This document shows, in pieces, positions 17,169 to 26,277 of a DNA stretch of 64,000 bases. Source of the stretch: Halomarina rubra (GTDB taxonomy: Archaea; Halobacteriota; Halobacteria; Halobacteriales; Haloarculaceae). The position numbers and the translations under genes are program-made. The DNA is taken from NCBI RefSeq assembly GCF_023699475.1, contig NZ_JALXFV010000003.1, positions 415,454 through 479,453 on the forward strand. Reading direction: 5' to 3'. The notes under the pieces are model-generated. The model was not told where the DNA came from and searched no databases. It saw only the letters and a program-made list of their open reading frames with translations. The stretch's first letter is position 1; each line of letters begins with the position of its first letter.

Positions 17169-18314
17169 TCAGCCCTGTGCGATCTGGCGCGCCCACTGGT
17201 CGACCCATTCGTCGACGTTCCCCTTGAGTTCCTCGTAGGTGAACGTCACCGGCTCCTCCGGTTCGAACGTGTACTTCGAGAACTCCTCGGGGAGTTCTGC
17301 GTTCGTCGTCGCAGGGTACTGGACGTTGCGCTGGGCGATCTCGCCCTGGGCCTCGGGGGTGAGCAGGAACTCGACGAACGCCTGCGCCAACTCCTGCTGC
17401 TCGGAGTCGGCGAAGCGAGCGACGCCCTCGGGCTGGGCGTACGCCTGGTCGTTCAGGAAGCCGACCTGGTGGCGCGAGAGGTCCGCCCCCGCCTGGTGGG
17501 CGTACACCTGGTCGGTCGAGTAGGAGACGACCATCGGGGCCTCGCCGTTCTCGTAGGCGGTGTAGGAGTCCGACCAGTTGCCGAGGATGCGCACGTCGTT
17601 GTCCTGAAGCTGCTGCCAGTAGTCGAGGTAGCCGTCTTCGCCTTTCGCCTTCACCGTGTGGAGCATGAACGCCCGGCCCGTCGCGCTCGACTGGGCGTTC
17701 TGGGCGAGCAGGTCGCCGCGGTACTCCTCGGTCAGCAGGTCGTCGAACGTCGCGGGTGCCTCGACGGTGGTCTCGTCGTAGACGAGGCTGATGTAGCCCG
17801 TGTCGTAGGGCACCGCCCGCCCCTGCGGGTCGAACTGGAGGCCCTCCTTGACGGGCGCGTCGACCGACAGCGGCGAGAGCACGTCGCCCCCGGCCTTCTC
17901 GTCGAGGTCGATGAGTTCGTCGACGTTCAGCCCCAGGTAGACGTCGGCGTCGATGGGCGCACCCTGTGCCGCCCGGCGGATGAAGTAGCTGAACCGCGAG
18001 TCGGGCGTGGTGTACTCGACGGTCGCGTCGTACTCTGACTCGAACGCCTCCTTCACCCACGTCCCCGCGGGACTGTCGCCCTCGACCCACGTCGGATAGG
18101 TGGCGACGACCAGGGTCCCCGAGACGGACGCCGCCGTGCCCGTCGTCGTCCCGGACGTCGTCCCCTCGCCCGTGGTCGGTCCGTCGGTGGCGTTCGCCCC
18201 GCCCGCGCCGTCCCCATCGGTCGTCTCGGTCGTCTCGCCGCCGTCGTCGCCCAGACAGCCGGCCAGCGCCGCCGCCCCCGCACCGGCGCTCAGGAGGAAG
18301 CTTCGTCGTCTCAT
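17169..18314 (-). CDS. thiB: Thiamine-type ABC substrate-binding lipoprotein
   Basis: A 381-residue exported protein. The leader MRRRSFLLSAGAGAAALAGC combines a twin-arginine motif with a lipobox whose Cys is residue 19 or 20, followed by a Thr/Gly/Asp-rich tether. The mature part shares TbpA/ThiB features, notably the C-terminal pattern QYPATTNAELPEEFSKY. It would capture thiamine or a thiamine phosphate outside the membrane. I saw no TPP riboswitch in the 94-bp upstream gap shared with a divergent gene. An iron(III)-binding role is the main alternative. Confidence 0.85.
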   Translation of the reverse strand: MRRRSFLLSAGAGAAALAGCLGDDGGETTETTDGDGAGGANATDGPTTGEGTTSGTTTGTAASVSGTLVVATYPTWVEGDSPAGTWVKEAFESEYDATVEYTTPDSRFSYFIRRAAQGAPIDADVYLGLNVDELIDLDEKAGGDVLSPLSVDAPVKEGLQFDPQGRAVPYDTGYISLVYDETTVEAPATFDDLLTEEYRGDLLAQNAQSSATGRAFMLHTVKAKGEDGYLDYWQQLQDNDVRILGNWSDSYTAYENGEAPMVVSYSTDQVYAHQAGADLSRHQVGFLNDQAYAQPEGVARFADSEQQELAQAFVEFLLTPEAQGEIAQRNVQYPATTNAELPEEFSKYTFEPEEPVTFTYEELKGNVDEWVDQWARQIAQG

Positions 18315-18379
18315 TACTCGGTTGTTTCTTCGGGTGGTACTTACGTCACACGGTGTGGGGGTCGGGTCGATGAGGCTGA

Positions 18380-18385
18380 TTTATT
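18380..18385 (+). promoter_or_regulatory. TATA box of the AI-2E family gene
   Basis: TTTATT centred about 27 nt before the ATG at 18409. This fixes the start of the downstream gene, whose open frame extends about 100 codons upstream into the divergent thiB gene. Confidence 0.65.
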
Positions 18386-18408
18386 GGTGGGCAATCACAA
18401 CGGGGCGC

Positions 18409-19587
18409 ATGCATCTCGCTCGTCGCCGTCGAAACGTCGTCGCGGGGTTGTTGGCGCTGTTCGCGCTGTGTGCGGCGTACGTCCTCTGGGAGGTCATCGG
18501 GACGGTGTTCTTCGCCATCACCGTCGCGTACGTCCTCGTCCCGGCGCGCAACCGCCTCGTCGCCCGCGGCTTCTCCAGGCGGGTCGCGAGCGCGCTCGTC
18601 ACGACCGGTGCGTTCGCCGTCGTGCTGTTCGTCCTCGGGGCGTTCGGCTTCCTGCTCTACCAGCGCCGCCAGTCGGCGTTCACGCTCATCGAGTCGCTGC
18701 CCGACGAACTCTCCCTGGAGGTCGCCGGGATGGTGTACGCCGTCGAACTGTCGACCGTCGTCGGTGCCGTGACCGCGACGCTCCGCGGTGTCGCGACCGG
18801 TCTGGCGGCCACGCTCCCGGTCGTCCTGCTGAAGCTGATGCTGTTCGCCATCCTGCTGTTCGGTCTGCTCCTCCGGCCGGGTGCGACCGGCGACGCGTTC
18901 CGGCGGGTCGTCCCCGACGCCTACCACGACGTCCTCATCGCGCTCAACGAACGCATCCGCCAGACGCTGTACGGCATCTACGTCCTCCAGGCGGCGACGG
19001 CGTTCGGCACCGCACTCGTCGCGCTGGTCGTCTTCTACGCACTGGGCTACGAGGCGGTGTTCACCCTCGCCATCGTCGCGGGGTTCCTCCAGTTCATCCC
19101 CGTGCTCGGTCCGAGCGTCCTCATCGCACTCCTCGCGCTCGTCGACCTCGTCGGCCCGACGCCCGACCCGACGCGGGCGGCGCTGGTCGTCGTCGTCGGT
19201 GGCGTCCTCATCGGTGCGGTTCCCGACGCGGTCATCCGCCCGCGACTGGCGTCGTGGGCCGCCGACCTCCCGACGAGCCTCTACTTCATTGGGTTCGTCG
19301 GCGGCGTCCTCACCGTCGGAGCCATCGGGTTCATCGCCGGCCCGCTGGTGGTCGCGCTGGTCGTCGAGACCGTCGAACTGCTCGCGAACGACACCGGGTC
19401 CGCGTCCGAGGCCGACGCGGACGACGTGGGGCCGTCGGTCGAGGACGACACCGACGCACCGCCCGAAGCGGACGACCCGCCGGACACGGGGGACTCCCCG
19501 AGCGAGTCGGCGGACGGCGGGTCGTCTCCGTCCGATTCCGACTCCTCCGGTCGCGACCAGTCCGGGACGGACCCGACCGGTGACTGA
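18409..19587 (+). CDS. AI-2E family transporter (PerM/YdiK-like)
   Basis: A 392-residue membrane protein with about eight hydrophobic segments in the typical 2+1+5 layout, including AATAFGTALVALVVFYALG and the AGFLQFIPVLGPSVLIALLA element. The last about 70 residues are a very acidic Asp/Ser/Pro tail, likely cytoplasmic and haloarchaeal-specific. Family members export small molecules or act as Na+/H+ exchangers; quorum-signal export should not be assumed. The start is chosen from the TATA at 18380. Confidence 0.88.
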   Translation: MHLARRRRNVVAGLLALFALCAAYVLWEVIGTVFFAITVAYVLVPARNRLVARGFSRRVASALVTTGAFAVVLFVLGAFGFLLYQRRQSAFTLIESLPDELSLEVAGMVYAVELSTVVGAVTATLRGVATGLAATLPVVLLKLMLFAILLFGLLLRPGATGDAFRRVVPDAYHDVLIALNERIRQTLYGIYVLQAATAFGTALVALVVFYALGYEAVFTLAIVAGFLQFIPVLGPSVLIALLALVDLVGPTPDPTRAALVVVVGGVLIGAVPDAVIRPRLASWAADLPTSLYFIGFVGGVLTVGAIGFIAGPLVVALVVETVELLANDTGSASEADADDVGPSVEDDTDAPPEADDPPDTGDSPSESADGGSSPSDSDSSGRDQSGTDPTGD

Positions 19588-19593
19588 GGCGGC

Positions 19594-20400
19594 TCAGTCC
19601 TCGCCGTCGCCCGACGCCAACTCCCTGCCTTCCTCCTCCCACTCGGTCAGCGACCCCTCGTAGAACGCCAGGTCCTCGTAGCCGAGGTGCCGGAGGACGA
19701 CGTAGGTGTGGCTGATGCGCCGGGCGGTGTTGCAGTAGAGCACGACGCGCTTCTCGGGAGAGATGCCCCGCTCGTCGAGCAGCGCGCGGAGGTCGGCCTC
19801 GGGACGGACGCCGCGGGTGTCGTCGTCGACGAGTTCCTGCCAGTCGAGGCGGACGGCCCCCGGCAGGTGTCCCTCCTCGTACTCCCACTGCTCGCGCGTG
19901 TCGACGACGACGCTGTCGGGGTCGTCCAGCGCCGCGGCCGCGGCGTCGGCGTCGACGAGCGGCCCTTCGGCGTCGAACGCCGCCTCGTAGGTCGCCGGGT
20001 CGGGGTCGACCGCCTCCTGGCTGACGGCGTGTTCGCGCGCCCACGCCGAGTAGTCGCCGTCGAGCAGGTGCAGACGCTCGGGGTCGTGGCCGTACAGTTC
20101 GCAGGTGACGAGCAGTCGCGCCGCGAACACCCCGTGGGTGTCGTCGTACGCGAGCACGTCGTCCTCGCGGGTGACGCCCGCCGCGCCCATCACCTCGGCG
20201 AACGTCTCGGCACCGGGGAGCATCCCGGCTTCGCCCGCCCCACCCGCCGAGGCGTGGTCGTCCGCCCGGTAGCTGTCGAACGGCACGTTCACCGCGTCGG
20301 GCAGGTGGCCGATGCCGTCGTACTCCCACGCGTCGCGGACGTCCACGCGACGGACCGCCTCACCCTCCGTCTCGACCCAGTCGGCACCGACGATGTCCAT
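19594..20400 (-). CDS. Sulfurtransferase, two rhodanese domains
   Basis: A 268-residue thiosulfate or 3-mercaptopyruvate sulfurtransferase. Both rhodanese domains are recognisable: the N-terminal one (VDVRDAWEYDGIGHLPDAVN) has lost its Cys, with LAYDDTHGVFA in the active-site position, as is usual. The C-terminal one carries the persulfide Cys in YCNTARRIS. It is divergent from a second sulfurtransferase gene at 20623. It could supply sulfur for detoxification or tRNA/cofactor thiolation. Confidence 0.92.
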   Translation of the reverse strand: MDIVGADWVETEGEAVRRVDVRDAWEYDGIGHLPDAVNVPFDSYRADDHASAGGAGEAGMLPGAETFAEVMGAAGVTREDDVLAYDDTHGVFAARLLVTCELYGHDPERLHLLDGDYSAWAREHAVSQEAVDPDPATYEAAFDAEGPLVDADAAAAALDDPDSVVVDTREQWEYEEGHLPGAVRLDWQELVDDDTRGVRPEADLRALLDERGISPEKRVVLYCNTARRISHTYVVLRHLGYEDLAFYEGSLTEWEEEGRELASGDGED

Positions 20401-20622
20401 ACGAGGCCTTGTGGGGGTCGAGACTTCACCGTTCCCCGCTCGGAGATACCTGTGTATGTTGCCGGTTGTTTCGGCACCGGCCCGTCTCTGTCCGGGTGGT
20501 TCGACCCGTCACGTGCGACTCCACCGAACAACCGGCAATCGTTTCTCCAAGGCGGAACGTGCGGCGAATCCGTCCGGCAGTAACACGGATATAGCCACGC
20601 TGACGTAACGTTCCGGTGCATT

Positions 20623-21486
20623 ATGAGCGATTACGCGAACGACGTGCTCGTCTCGGCCGACTGGGTCGAGGAGCACCTCGACGAGTTCCAGAGCGACGAC
20701 CCGGCGCACCGACTGGTGGAGGTCGACGTGGACACCGAGGCGTACGACGAGGGCCACGCTCCCGGCGCGATCGGGTTCAACTGGGAGACCCAACTGCAGG
20801 ACCAGACCGAACGCGACGTGCTGGAGAAGGAGGACTTCGAGGACCTGCTCGGCAGTCACGGCATCTCGAACGACTCGACGGTCGTGCTGTACGGCGACAA
20901 CTCGAACTGGTTCGCCGCCTACACCTACTGGCAGTTCAAGTACTTCGGGCACGAGGACGTCCGACTCATGAACGGCGGGCGTGACTACTGGCTGGACAAC
21001 GACTACCCGACGACGACGGACGTCCCCGAGTTCCCCGAGCAGGAGTACTCGGCGGACGACCCCGACGACTCCATCCGCGCGTACCGCGGCGACGTCGAGG
21101 ACGCGATGGACGCGGGCCTGCCGATGGTCGACGTGCGCTCGCCCGAGGAGTTCCGCGGCGAGATTCTCGCGCCGCCCGGACTCCAGGAGACCGCCCAGCG
21201 CGGCGGCCACATCCCCGGCGCGTCGAACATCTCGTGGGCCGCGACGGTCAACGACGACGGGACGTTCAAGTCCGCCGACGAACTGCGCGAACTGTACGAG
21301 AGCGAGGGAGTCACCGACGACGAGAAGGTCGTGGCGTACTGCCGCATCGGCGAACGCTCCTCTATCGCGTGGTTCGCGCTCCACGAACTGCTGGGGTACG
21401 ACGACGTCGTCAACTACGACGGGTCGTGGACCGAGTGGGGCAACCTCGTGGGTGCGCCTATCGAGAAGGGCGAGGCTGACGACTGA
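20623..21486 (+). CDS. Sulfurtransferase, two rhodanese domains (second copy)
   Basis: A 287-residue paralogue of the divergent gene. The N-terminal domain has VVLYGDNSNWFAAYTYW in place of the active-site loop. The C-terminal domain has the catalytic Cys in YCRIGERSS. The longer linker includes an insertion (GEILAPPGLQETAQRGGHIPG) typical of the bacterial SseA-like group. The promoter may use GGATATAGCC near 20588. Its 3' end, coding GEADD-stop, is copied again about 140 bp downstream in noncoding DNA. Confidence 0.92.
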   Translation: MSDYANDVLVSADWVEEHLDEFQSDDPAHRLVEVDVDTEAYDEGHAPGAIGFNWETQLQDQTERDVLEKEDFEDLLGSHGISNDSTVVLYGDNSNWFAAYTYWQFKYFGHEDVRLMNGGRDYWLDNDYPTTTDVPEFPEQEYSADDPDDSIRAYRGDVEDAMDAGLPMVDVRSPEEFRGEILAPPGLQETAQRGGHIPGASNISWAATVNDDGTFKSADELRELYESEGVTDDEKVVAYCRIGERSSIAWFALHELLGYDDVVNYDGSWTEWGNLVGAPIEKGEADD

Positions 21487-21699
21487 GCAAAGCGAAGGAG
21501 GAAGCCTCGGAAAGAGCGAGCGGGCCGAAGGCCCGCGAGCAGGGCGAAGCCGAGTAAGCGCGAGCGCACGAGGCCTCATAGCGAAGCGGGGAGCGGAGTG
21601 CCCCGTGGAGCAGGGCGAGGCCGACGACTGTAGCGAAGCGAAAGAGGAAGCCTCGAAAAGAGCGAGCGGGGAGCGGAGTGACCCGCGAGCAGGGTGACT
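21463..21699 (+). repeat. Imperfect direct duplication covering the 3' end of the sulfurtransferase gene
   Basis: The stretch from about 21463 to 21555 (GGCGAGGCTGACGACTGAGC...GAGCGAGCGGG...CGCGAGCAGGG) is repeated at about 21608-21699 with scattered changes. Copy 1 includes the last codons and stop of the sulfurtransferase gene; in copy 2 the stop is altered. Both copies are rich in GAGCGAAGCGAG-type words. Confidence 0.6.
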
Positions 21700-21988
21700 G
21701 AAACGACCCTCGCTGTCGAACTTTTCTCGACCGAAAGCTCCGAAGAACTCCGCCGAGCGGCCGCGACCGGCGTCGGTTCACCCAGCGGCACCGCTGGTCG
21801 TCGAGCACCACGAGAAACGACCGGCGACACCCGGAGACGCCCGTCACGCCGAAGGCGTCACCGGCGTGTGACCGGGGAGCCACACGACCGTGTGGGCACG
21901 CGTCGTCGAGGCTACTGCAGCGCGGCGTCCGCTTCGACGACGCGACGGCCGTGAGGTGGTCGTCCGTCCGCCCTGCGGGGCTGGCCGC
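21487..21988. other. 502-bp gap, no convincing gene
   Basis: The first 210 bp hold the duplicated GAGCGAAGC-rich sequence. The remainder (21700-21988) has only Arg/Ser-rich frames without a start or codon bias like the neighbours. I found no recognisable RNase P or SRP RNA core here. Confidence 0.5.
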
Positions 21989-22165
21989 TCACCCCGGCGC
22001 GGCGTCGGTCTTCGGTCCACCGACCGGTTCGACGACGTCGAACTTCTCGCCCCCGCACGTACAGCGGTTGCCCGCAAGCGGGAGGATTATCGAGCCATCC
22101 TCTTCGACCCGCCCCGAGATGACTCGTTCACAGTCTTCACACACCAGGATTCGTCGTTCTGTCAT
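21989..22165 (-). CDS. Small zinc-ribbon-like protein
   Basis: A 58-residue protein, MTERRILVCEDCERVISG at the start, with a CxxC pair (residues 9 and 12) and a CxC pair (CTC, about 36-38) as likely zinc ligands. Two adjacent ATGs (22165 and 22168) could start it. Such small zinc-finger proteins are common in haloarchaea and mostly unassigned. It lies downstream of, and on the same strand as, the oxidase gene (142 nt). Confidence 0.7.
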   Translation of the reverse strand: MTERRILVCEDCERVISGRVEEDGSIILPLAGNRCTCGGEKFDVVEPVGGPKTDAAPG

Positions 22166-22307
22166 CATCGTCGCTAGCGGTCCCGGACGGGTACACTGCC
22201 GGTTTGCGAGAGCCGAAACCGACGGCGTCGCCCGCTGGCGATTCGATTTCGCAAGGAGGGGTTGATATGTAAGCACCTTTCCCCGACCCAGGGGGTTGGT
22301 GAGCGGG

Positions 22308-24074
22308 TCAGTCCTCGTCTGAGGGGTTGGTCTCGAAGCCGCGGCGCTCCGCGAGTTTGCGCTCGAACCACTGCCACTCGCGGGTGAACTGGTCTGTCTC
22401 CTTCAGCTTCCAGACGTCGGCGTCGATGACGATGGGGCCGGTCCGGAGCGACTGGACCATGTTGACGACCCAGAGCGTCACCGAGAACATGATGATGTAC
22501 GCCCCGAGCGTCGATATCTGGTGGAGCAGGGTGAACTGCTGGGGGTACTCCGCGTAGCGCCGGGGCATCCCGAGGTAGCCGAGCAGGAGCTGGGTGGTGA
22601 ACGTGATGGTGACCCCGACGATGAGGATGAGCGCCTGGGCCATCGCCAACCGCCGGTCGTACATCCGGCGGGTGAGGATGGGGTACCAGTAGTAGCTCGC
22701 GGCGAGCATCGCCATGGCGATGATGCCCATGATGATGAAGTGGAAGTGCCCGACGATGTAGTACGTCCCCTGGAACGCCATGTCGACGGGGATGGAGGCG
22801 AGGAACACGCCCGTGACGCCGCCGACGATGAACGTCCCGATGCCGCCGATGAGCAGGACCATCGGCGCGGTGAGTTTGATGGCCCCCTCCCACATCGTCG
22901 TCATCCAGTTGAACGTCTTGACGGCGCTCGGGATGGCGATGGCGATGGTGACCGCCATGAACGAGACCTTGATGCGCGGGTCGATGCCCGTCGTGAACAT
23001 GTGGTGGGCCCAGACGCCGAAGCTCATCACGCCGATGGCGAGCGTCGAGTAGACGATGAACTTGAACCCGAACAGCTTCCGGCCCGAGAACTTCGGGAGG
23101 ATGAGGCTCGTCAGCCCCGTCGCCGGTAAGAACAGGATGTACACCTCCGGGTGTCCCCAGAACCAGAACAGGTGTTGCCACAACAGCGGACCGCCGCCCT
23201 CCAGCGCGAAGAACGTCGTCCCGAAGTTCCGGTCCATCAGCAGCATGATGAGTGCGCTGCCGAGCAGCGGGAACGCGAACAGGATGATGGCCGACTGCGT
23301 GAGCATCGTCCAACTGAAGATGTCGAGGTTCGCCCAGTCGATGCCGTCGCCGCGTTCGACGAAGATGGTGACGATGAAGTTGATGGCTCCCAGCGTCGTC
23401 GCGATACCCGAGAGGTGCAGCCCCAGTAACATCAGGTCGACCTGTGGGTTCACCTGCGCGAGCGACAGCGGCGTGTACATGGTCCACGACGTCGTCGGCG
23501 GGCGCAACGCGAACAGCGGGTCGACGAGCGACCCGAGCGCCGGCGCGACGACCTTCGCGAACACCTCGGTGATGAGGCCGCCACGAACGAGCAAGAACGC
23601 CGGCGGCAACAGCCAGAACGCGATGGCGTTGATGCGCGGGAACGCCATGTCGTCGGCGTCGATGAGGATGGGCAGGAAGTAGTTCGCGATGCCCGTGAAC
23701 ACCGGCACGACGAAGAAGAAGATCATCGTGATGCCGTGGGTCGTGAACAGCGCGTTGTACGTCTCGTTGCCCCAGATGGTCTCGGCGGGCGTCAACAGCT
23801 CCGTCCGGGCCATCATGGCGTCGGTGCCGCCCCACAGCGCGGCGACGGTCCCGAAGAAGATGTACAGCAGACCGATGTCGCGGTGGTCGACGGTCGTCAA
23901 CCAGCGGAGGACACCCGTCGGCTTCGCCGTCTCTGTCGCCGTCTCGCCCGGTCTGGCGTAGCCCCCGTCGGCCGCCGTCCGGCGCCCGGGAGCGCGATAC
24001 AGCCCCACGAGCACGAGCACGGACAGCAGGGCCCCGGCGATGAGGATACCAGGAATAGTCTGGACAGATACCAT
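22308..24074 (-). CDS. coxA: Haem-copper terminal oxidase subunit I (type A)
   Basis: A 588-residue integral membrane subunit. Haem and copper ligands are visible in HGITMIFFFVVPVF, WGHPEVYILFLP (with the His-Tyr pair and the proton-channel Glu of type A oxidases), AHHMFTTG and VGHFHFIIMG. Type B (ba3) enzymes have a different HPxVY context, so this is the A type. The ATG at 24074 is chosen over a distal TTG. A TATA-like CTATTT lies near 24124 on this strand. Subunit II is not adjacent, which is unusual. Confidence 0.95.
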   Translation of the reverse strand: MVSVQTIPGILIAGALLSVLVLVGLYRAPGRRTAADGGYARPGETATETAKPTGVLRWLTTVDHRDIGLLYIFFGTVAALWGGTDAMMARTELLTPAETIWGNETYNALFTTHGITMIFFFVVPVFTGIANYFLPILIDADDMAFPRINAIAFWLLPPAFLLVRGGLITEVFAKVVAPALGSLVDPLFALRPPTTSWTMYTPLSLAQVNPQVDLMLLGLHLSGIATTLGAINFIVTIFVERGDGIDWANLDIFSWTMLTQSAIILFAFPLLGSALIMLLMDRNFGTTFFALEGGGPLLWQHLFWFWGHPEVYILFLPATGLTSLILPKFSGRKLFGFKFIVYSTLAIGVMSFGVWAHHMFTTGIDPRIKVSFMAVTIAIAIPSAVKTFNWMTTMWEGAIKLTAPMVLLIGGIGTFIVGGVTGVFLASIPVDMAFQGTYYIVGHFHFIIMGIIAMAMLAASYYWYPILTRRMYDRRLAMAQALILIVGVTITFTTQLLLGYLGMPRRYAEYPQQFTLLHQISTLGAYIIMFSVTLWVVNMVQSLRTGPIVIDADVWKLKETDQFTREWQWFERKLAERRGFETNPSDED

Positions 24075-24222
24075 GGTGTGCGAGTCGGAGGGACTCGTGG
24101 TCGAACCTCCGCGTGGCAGGGTCAAATAGGTTGAGGCGGCGTAGCGTCGGGCGTTTTCGTCGTTTCCGGAACGACCTCATCCGGGCGCTGACGGTCGCCG
24201 AGACCGACCGACGTCGGGTCGT

Positions 24223-24669
24223 TCAGCCGACCGTGTACTCCTCGCGGGGGAGTTCGGTCTCCCCGTGGAGGTGGGCGTACACCGCACCCATCACCCAGCC
24301 GTACGCGAGGTGGGCGACGAGCGTCAGCGCGACGTAGACGATGAGCAGCGGGCCGGTGATGTCGCCGCGGCCGGTGACGGCGAACGCGACCCACAGCGGG
24401 ATGGCGAAGACGACACCCTGTGCGGCGGGGTCCGGGCCACCTGGGATGTACCGCTGGATGGCGATGAACACGAGCGGCCACGCGACACAGCCTGCGAGGA
24501 GGTAGATGACGAACCCGATGGCCTGCTGCTCGGGCAGGCCGACGAACCGGGCGATGACGTCGAAGACGAGGATCTGTTCTCGCGTCTGGACCTCCAGTAA
24601 GATCAACAACAGCGAGAGGACGGCGGTTCCGGCGACGCCGCCGGCGATTGCGCTTGGCACGCGGTCCAT
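24223..24669 (-). CDS. Four-helix membrane protein (DUF6789-like)
   Basis: A 148-residue protein with four hydrophobic segments (about 6-26, 50-72, 85-98 and 105-128) and a short hydrophilic tail. Proteins like this, which I recall as DUF6789, occur near terminal oxidase genes in haloarchaea. No catalytic residues are recognisable. It is 149 nt upstream of coxA on the same strand, so co-expression is possible. Confidence 0.65.
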   Translation of the reverse strand: MDRVPSAIAGGVAGTAVLSLLLILLEVQTREQILVFDVIARFVGLPEQQAIGFVIYLLAGCVAWPLVFIAIQRYIPGGPDPAAQGVVFAIPLWVAFAVTGRGDITGPLLIVYVALTLVAHLAYGWVMGAVYAHLHGETELPREEYTVG

Positions 24670-24793
24670 ACCCCGCTCTCTCGGCGCGGCGACAAAACGC
24701 TATCCCGTCGGCGTCGCCTCCCCCTCGGAGCGTTCACCCCGAAGAACCGCCGGTCCCGGTGGCTACAAACCCACACCGACCGTACCGTCGTCC

Positions 24794-25420
24794 ATGACCG
24801 CAGACGAGTTCGCCGACCGAGTTCGCGAGGACAACCGCACCGCCCTCTCCCGACTCGGCTCTTCGAAGGCGCTGTACGCCGACACCGGCGGCGACATCGA
24901 GCGCGACACCGTCCTCCGGGCCACCGCGGAGGCCGAACGCGCCGCCTGGGAGACCTACGAGCAGTGGGCCGACGAGGAAGACGGCGAGGCGAGCGAGGCG
25001 TTCGCCGCCACCGCCGACGAGGAGCAGGGCCACTACGAGACGGTCTCGGAACTGCTCGGTGAGGAGGTCGAGGTGGACGACGTGCCCGCCATCCAGCAGT
25101 ACCTCCGCGAGCGCGAGGACACCCTCGACCGTGCCGGTGGCTTCCTCGGGCGGACGCTCGCCGCCGAGAAGTCCAAAGACCAGCTCGTCGGATTCTTCGT
25201 CGGCCAGGCCGACCCGAAGACGACGCGGAAGATTCGCGAGATGAACGGAGACCTCGACGACCAACTGGAACGGGCGCTCGACCTGCTCGACACGCTCTGT
25301 GAGAGCGACGAGGACCGGGACCGCGCCGCCACCGCCGCAAGCGAGGCGATTCAGGCGGCCTACGAGGAGTACACCGACCGTCTGGAGGGGATGGGCGTCA
25401 ACCCGAAACCCGTTTGCTAG
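24794..25420 (+). CDS. Rubrerythrin/ferritin-like-domain protein
   Basis: A 208-residue, very acidic helical protein. Glu-rich helices contain ATAEAERAAWETYEQWA and ADEEQGHYETVSELL, the second with an ExxH metal motif as in ferritin-like di-iron proteins. The C-terminal half (about 110-200) is an extra helical region. There is no rubredoxin CxxC domain. It may detoxify peroxide or store iron. The ATG at 24794 is chosen from the natural domain start. Confidence 0.75.
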   Translation: MTADEFADRVREDNRTALSRLGSSKALYADTGGDIERDTVLRATAEAERAAWETYEQWADEEDGEASEAFAATADEEQGHYETVSELLGEEVEVDDVPAIQQYLREREDTLDRAGGFLGRTLAAEKSKDQLVGFFVGQADPKTTRKIREMNGDLDDQLERALDLLDTLCESDEDRDRAATAASEAIQAAYEEYTDRLEGMGVNPKPVC

Positions 25421-25692
25421 AACACCCACCTTTCACCACCCACGTTTTGCTGCGCTCGTTCGCCGCTTCGCGGCTCACTCGCTCACGGTACGACCGACGA
25501 CCGACCCGCACAGCACCACGCCCGCACCGCTCGGCGACCGCTCAGTACCGCGCTCTCCTGGCGAACAGGCGAGGCTCGTCGCGCCGCCGGGCGCTGCCTC
25601 GCACGGTGTCGTGGACTCTCCCACGCGTGACGACCGGCGGTGTCACTCAGCGCACGACGACGCTGGGTGCGTCTTCGTGTATGAACCCTCGC

Positions 25693-26076
25693 TCAGGAGG
25701 CCAATCGGTAGCGGACGGTCGGCGTCCCCTCGAAGCGGGGACCGCTGCCGTCGCTCTCGAACCCGTAGGTCTCGGCGGCGTTCCGACGACTGTCGTCGTG
25801 CTCCGGGAGGAGAAGTTCGACGGCCATCGACTCGCCGCGCGCGAACCGAACCGGCTCTTCGAGCAACCGTTCACACGCCTCGGGGTCGCCTTCCAGTTGG
25901 GTGATGTACACCGTCCGGCGCTCGGCGTCGAAGCTGACGAACCCCGCGATGGTGTCGTCGTCGACGCCCACCCGGACCGTCCGGTCGTGGACCAGGTTGC
26001 GCATCACGTCCCGTGGTCGGCCCGTCAGTTCCGCGAGGCGCTCGGCGTCGGCCTCGACTGCGTCCCGCACCTGCAT
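25693..26076 (-). CDS. GNAT-like N-acetyltransferase
   Basis: A 127-residue protein opening MQVRDAVEADAERLAEL, as in GNAT enzymes, with the beta-strand core VRVGVDDDTIAGFVSFD. The acetyl-CoA loop (R/Q-x-x-G-x-G/A) is not clear, so the protein may be degenerate. The ATG at 26076 is supported by a TATA-like GATTTATCC about 28 nt upstream. It is divergent from aspartate kinase. The substrate is unknown. The preceding gap 25421-25692 holds no gene that I can see. Confidence 0.7.
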   Translation of the reverse strand: MQVRDAVEADAERLAELTGRPRDVMRNLVHDRTVRVGVDDDTIAGFVSFDAERRTVYITQLEGDPEACERLLEEPVRFARGESMAVELLLPEHDDSRRNAAETYGFESDGSGPRFEGTPTVRYRLAS

Positions 26077-26277
26077 CGTCCCTCTGCTAGTTCCTGCCAC
26101 GGGATAAATCCACCCACCGACAGGAGACCGGCAAGCCTTCGTGTGATTCCGTCTGTTTATGCCCGCCCGGAGCTTGTTCACGACAATGTTTGACACGCCC
26201 GAGAACCTGAGGGCGCTGCGACCGTCTCGACGACCGCTTCGACGACCGCTTCGCCGGCCGAATCGGGGGGATGGTGT

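Noticed and set aside
18315-18408. TPP riboswitch before the thiamine-type operon
   Set aside because: The 94-bp gap is too short and lacks the CTGAGA and related conserved blocks.
21694-21954. Small plus-strand ORF in the gap after the second sulfurtransferase
   Set aside because: Its product is Arg/Thr-rich, without promoter or coding bias, and lies beside duplicated low-complexity DNA.
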